Positions 13,736-16,070 of a stretch of DNA of 16,070 nucleotides are shown one piece after another; positions within the stretch are counted from its first letter, which is position 1; the number at the start of each line of letters is the position of its first letter. The notes under the pieces were generated by a model. It made no database searches, was not told where the DNA came from, and was given only the letters and a program-made list of their open reading frames with translations. The position numbers and the translations under genes are program-made. Origin of the DNA: Hyphomonadaceae bacterium (GTDB lineage: Bacteria > Pseudomonadota > Alphaproteobacteria > Caulobacterales > Aquidulcibacteraceae); contig JALOSP010000008.1 in assembly GCA_025458365.1 (NCBI GenBank), positions 1 through 16,070 of the forward strand, written 5' to 3'.

Positions 13736-15166
13736 CTATTTCGCGTCGCTCGGAGCTGCGGGGGCTGCGGGGGCCGCACCTGCCGCCGTCACCGTGAACT
13801 CGATCCGGCGGTTGGCTTCATTGGCCGTCTGGTCAGCTGTCGGTTCTTTCAGCTTGGCCTCGCCATAGCCCACGGCAGACAGTGTTGTCGCCGCAACACC
13901 AGCCTCGACCCAGAACGCCTTGACTGCTTCGGCACGCGACTGGCTCAGCGCCTGATTGTTCTCGGGCAGACCGACCGTATCGGTGTGACCGCCCACTTCG
14001 ATCGTGTGGCTGGCACAGGCGGACGCGATTCCGGTCAACGCATTCAGCAGCGAACGCGAGCTGTCATTGATCACAGCCGAACCGGTTGTGAAATTGATTG
14101 TGCGTCCTGCCATCGTGTCACCGAAGGCCTTCTGGCAGGCGGCGACATCCGGGTTTGGACCCAGTGCGGCAAGCGCTGCACCAACCGGTGTGTCGGTTGC
14201 ACCGGTTACCGCGATATTGTCGATGACCCGGGCATCCTTGCCTTCCGCCGAAGCGGTCAATGCCGCCTGAAGGTCGGCGAGGGCGGTGTCCTTGGCGGCC
14301 TGATCCGGGGCTGTACCGCTTGCGATCACCTGTGTGGCCGATCCACCCAGCCCGAGCCAGGCAAAGGTGCCCTTCAGATTGTCACCGATTGCGGTCAGCC
14401 AGGCAGGCACAGCAGGTGCTGCAGGCGCAGCCGGAGCCGCTGCTACAGCCGTTTCTTCGGGGGCTTTGCCAATGAACAGCGAACTGCCCAGCCACGCCAG
14501 GCCGACAATGCCGACAAGCCCAACCAGCGGAACCAGCCAGCCACCGCCGGTCCGGTCAACTTCTTCCTCGTCGCCAGCAAGGCGACCGCGACCGGCATAA
14601 GCCCCCGCTGCACTCGAGTCTGAACCCGACCCCGACAGCGCGCCAAGCCCCTTGCCAACGCCACCGACCAGACCACCTGCAACCGCACCGGCAGCTGCAA
14701 GGCCAGCCGCACCAGCACCTGCTGCTGCACCGGCACCTTTGCCGACCATGTCAACCGCACCGCCGGCCACGTCACCGACCGCGCCAGTCAGGCCCGACAC
14801 GGCATCGCCAACGGCATCTGTTACAGCCCCGGCAACGCCCTTGGCTGCATCAACCGCACCGTCGGCCACGTCACCGACCGCGCCAGTCAGGCCTGACACG
14901 GTATCGCCAACGGCATCCGTCACGGCCCCGGCAACGCCCTTGGCTGCATCAACGGCACCACCGGCCGCATCACCGACGGCCTCGGTCACACTCGATACAG
15001 CCTCGCCAGCGGCTTCACCGGCTGCTTTGGCTGCACCCGCTGCAGCTGCAGCAGCACCTCCGACCAGCCCGCCGACCGCGCCCAGCGCGCCCTTGGCCGC
15101 TTTGGTCGCGCGCGTGGTTTTTTTCGCTGCCGCAGGTTTGCCAGCGTCTTGGTTGTCGTCAGACAT
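13736..15166 (-). CDS. OmpA-family protein with Ala/Gly-rich repeats and one transmembrane helix
   Basis: A 476-residue protein. There is no N-terminal signal peptide: it starts MSDDNQDAGKPAAAKKTTRA, followed by a low-complexity Ala/Gly/Val region (about 20-176) with a 33-residue repeat of the form GAVDAAKGVAGAVTDAVGD. A single membrane helix (about 210-232, WLVPLVGLVGIVGLAWLGSSLF) is followed by an Ala-Pro linker, a region that may be BON-like (about 290-325), and a C-terminal OmpA peptidoglycan-binding domain (about 356-459) with INFTTGSAVI, VGGHTDTVG, NNQALSQSRAEAV and ANRRIEF. Inferred topology: repeats in the cytoplasm, OmpA domain in the periplasm bound to peptidoglycan, anchored in the inner membrane. 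ATG 15166 has GGGGG six bases upstream; ATG 15172 is possible. It lies downstream of rpoH by 169 bp, a gap with only a weak TTGACT promoter hint. Confidence 0.82.
   Translation of the reverse strand: MSDDNQDAGKPAAAKKTTRATKAAKGALGAVGGLVGGAAAAAAGAAKAAGEAAGEAVSSVTEAVGDAAGGAVDAAKGVAGAVTDAVGDTVSGLTGAVGDVADGAVDAAKGVAGAVTDAVGDAVSGLTGAVGDVAGGAVDMVGKGAGAAAGAGAAGLAAAGAVAGGLVGGVGKGLGALSGSGSDSSAAGAYAGRGRLAGDEEEVDRTGGGWLVPLVGLVGIVGLAWLGSSLFIGKAPEETAVAAAPAAPAAPAVPAWLTAIGDNLKGTFAWLGLGGSATQVIASGTAPDQAAKDTALADLQAALTASAEGKDARVIDNIAVTGATDTPVGAALAALGPNPDVAACQKAFGDTMAGRTINFTTGSAVINDSSRSLLNALTGIASACASHTIEVGGHTDTVGLPENNQALSQSRAEAVKAFWVEAGVAATTLSAVGYGEAKLKEPTADQTANEANRRIEFTVTAAGAAPAAPAAPSDAK
14757..14980 (-). repeat. 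99-bp tandem repeat inside the OmpA-family gene
   Basis: Two adjacent 99-bp units (14757-14855 and 14856-14954) differ at seven positions, and a partial third copy runs to about 14980. Each encodes 33 residues, so copy-number change keeps the frame. Substitutions are mostly at third codon positions, suggesting selection on the protein. Confidence 0.85.
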
Positions 15167-15335
15167 GTTCATCCCCCGAAATTCTGCGAAGTCCCCGGCA
15201 TGGCCAGGCCAGCGAGCGCATCGTGCACCCGGCATGCGTGTTGAAACCCGCGACTGCCGTAAAGTCAAAGCCTATCGCCAGCCTTGCCGCACAATCGAAG
15301 CCCGGTTTTAGCAGTTTCCAATGGGAATGCGCGCT

Positions 15336-16070
15336 TCAGACCACTCCGCGGTCCCGGGCGACTGCCTGCATCGCCTTTTGCAATTTCTCGAAAGCCCGCA
15401 CTTCGATCTGGCGGATGCGCTCACGGCTGACCGCATAATGAGCCGCCAGTTCCTCGAGTGTAACAGGATCTTCCTTCAGGCGCCGCTCTTGAATGATGTG
15501 ACGCTCACGCTCGTTCAAGGTGGCCATCGCCTCTTGCAGCAAGGTCACGCGTTCATCGAACTCTTCGCGCGCCGCATAGACGGTCTCCTGGCTGGGCTCG
15601 TCCGATGAGAGCCATTCCTGCCATTCGGCGCCACCGTCTTCACCCACCCGGATGTTGAGTGATGCATCCGGGCCTGACAAGCGCCGGTTCATGGAGATCA
15701 CTTCATCATTGGTGACAGCAAGCTTGGTGGCGATCTCCTCGACCTGGTCAGGCCGCATGTCGCCGTCTTCGAGCGCCTGCATCTTGGACTTCATCCGGCG
15801 CAGGTTGAAGAACAGCTTCTTCTGGGCCGCGGTGGTGCCCATCTTGACGAGGCTCCACGAGCGCAGGATGAATTCCTGCATCGAGGCCTTGATCCACCAC
15901 ATCGCGTAGGTCGCGAGGCGGAAGCCGCGATCGGGTTCGAACTTCTTGACGCCCTGCATCAGCCCGACATTCCCTTCGGAAATGAGGTCAGCCACGGGCA
16001 GGCCATAGCCACGATACCCCATCGCGATCTTCGCGACGAGCCGCAGGTGGCTGGAAACGAGCTGGGCCGC
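15336..16070 (-). CDS. rpoH: RNA polymerase sigma-32 (heat-shock) factor, N-terminus outside window
   Basis: The frame is open to the window edge: codons before the ATG at 16022 read AAQLVSSHLRLVAKIA, which is standard sigma region 1.2/2.1, so that ATG is internal and the gene begins beyond 16070. The visible 244 residues include region 2 (LISEGNVGLMQGVKKFEPDRGFRLATYAMWWIKASMQEFIL split across 2.1-2.4), then SWSLVKMGTTAAQ and the RpoH box QKKLFFNLR, which separates RpoH from other sigma-70 factors, and region 4 with TLNERERHIIQ and the helix-turn-helix VSRERIRQIEVRAFEKL. It directs heat-shock chaperone and protease genes. Full alphaproteobacterial RpoH is about 295-300 residues, so ~50 are missing. 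No strong terminator follows; the OmpA-family gene is next on the same strand. Confidence 0.95.
   Translation of the reverse strand, partial: AAQLVSSHLRLVAKIAMGYRGYGLPVADLISEGNVGLMQGVKKFEPDRGFRLATYAMWWIKASMQEFILRSWSLVKMGTTAAQKKLFFNLRRMKSKMQALEDGDMRPDQVEEIATKLAVTNDEVISMNRRLSGPDASLNIRVGEDGGAEWQEWLSSDEPSQETVYAAREEFDERVTLLQEAMATLNERERHIIQERRLKEDPVTLEELAAHYAVSRERIRQIEVRAFEKLQKAMQAVARDRGVV

Noticed and set aside
13643..14623. 326-codon open frame on the plus strand opposite the OmpA-family gene
   Set aside because: Starts within the terminator region and is antisense to a gene with a recognised domain; no family signature.

Overview
The window is dense, GC-rich bacterial chromosome that reads as Alphaproteobacteria. 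The evidence is an RpoH with the QKKLFFNLR box, a PhaR-type polyhydroxybutyrate (PHB) regulator, an alphaproteobacterial-style glutathione synthase, an Fe-S type APS reductase, and an extragenic palindrome cluster with the AAAAGCGGGAACCGGTTTT-type core common in rhizobia and caulobacters. A member of the Caulobacterales/Maricaulales/Hyphomonadaceae would fit, but I cannot fix the genus. I see no plasmid, phage, IS element or CRISPR signature. The genes are mostly core metabolism and regulation, on both strands.

Layout. 1-444 (+): C-terminal part of an XpaC-like protein that starts before the window. 462-1001 (-): a small DedA/VTT membrane protein. 1122-2096 (+): glutathione synthase gshB. 2225-3817 (+): the YifB/ComM AAA+ ATPase, followed immediately by a cluster of three nested hairpins (3819-3965). 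4049-4879 (-) and 4947-6917 (-): exonuclease III and an orphan hybrid histidine kinase. 7036-7893 (-): a crotonase-fold enzyme with the acid triad of dienoyl-CoA isomerase. 8064-8867 (+): a DUF4197 protein with a Tat-like signal. 8898-9521 (-) and 9783-10961 (+): phaR and the acetyl-CoA acetyltransferase phaA, divergent across 261 bp. 11003-11704 (-): cysH. 11802-12500 (-) and 12500-13219 (-): a RibD-like deaminase with a collapsed reductase domain, overlapping gpmA by one base. 13220-13735: a 516-bp gene-free stretch packed with inverted repeats. 13736-15166 (-): a repetitive, membrane-anchored OmpA-family protein. 15336-16070 (-): rpoH, whose 5' end lies beyond the window.

Functional links. 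phaR and phaA point to PHB metabolism (phaB and phaC are not here). The crotonase and phaA both act on acyl-CoA. gshB and cysH are both in thiol/sulfur metabolism but are not adjacent. gpmA and the RibD-like gene are translationally coupled (TGATG), and cysH may be read from the same transcript.

The best candidate for something undescribed is a small RNA on the + strand at about 13558-13644. It has a plausible promoter with a dyad over the -10, a first stem starting at the predicted transcript start and closed by a GAGA tetraloop, a second hairpin, an unpaired anti-Shine-Dalgarno stretch (UUUCCUCCCU), and a textbook intrinsic terminator. The second most interesting item is the truncated RibD paralogue coupled to gpmA.
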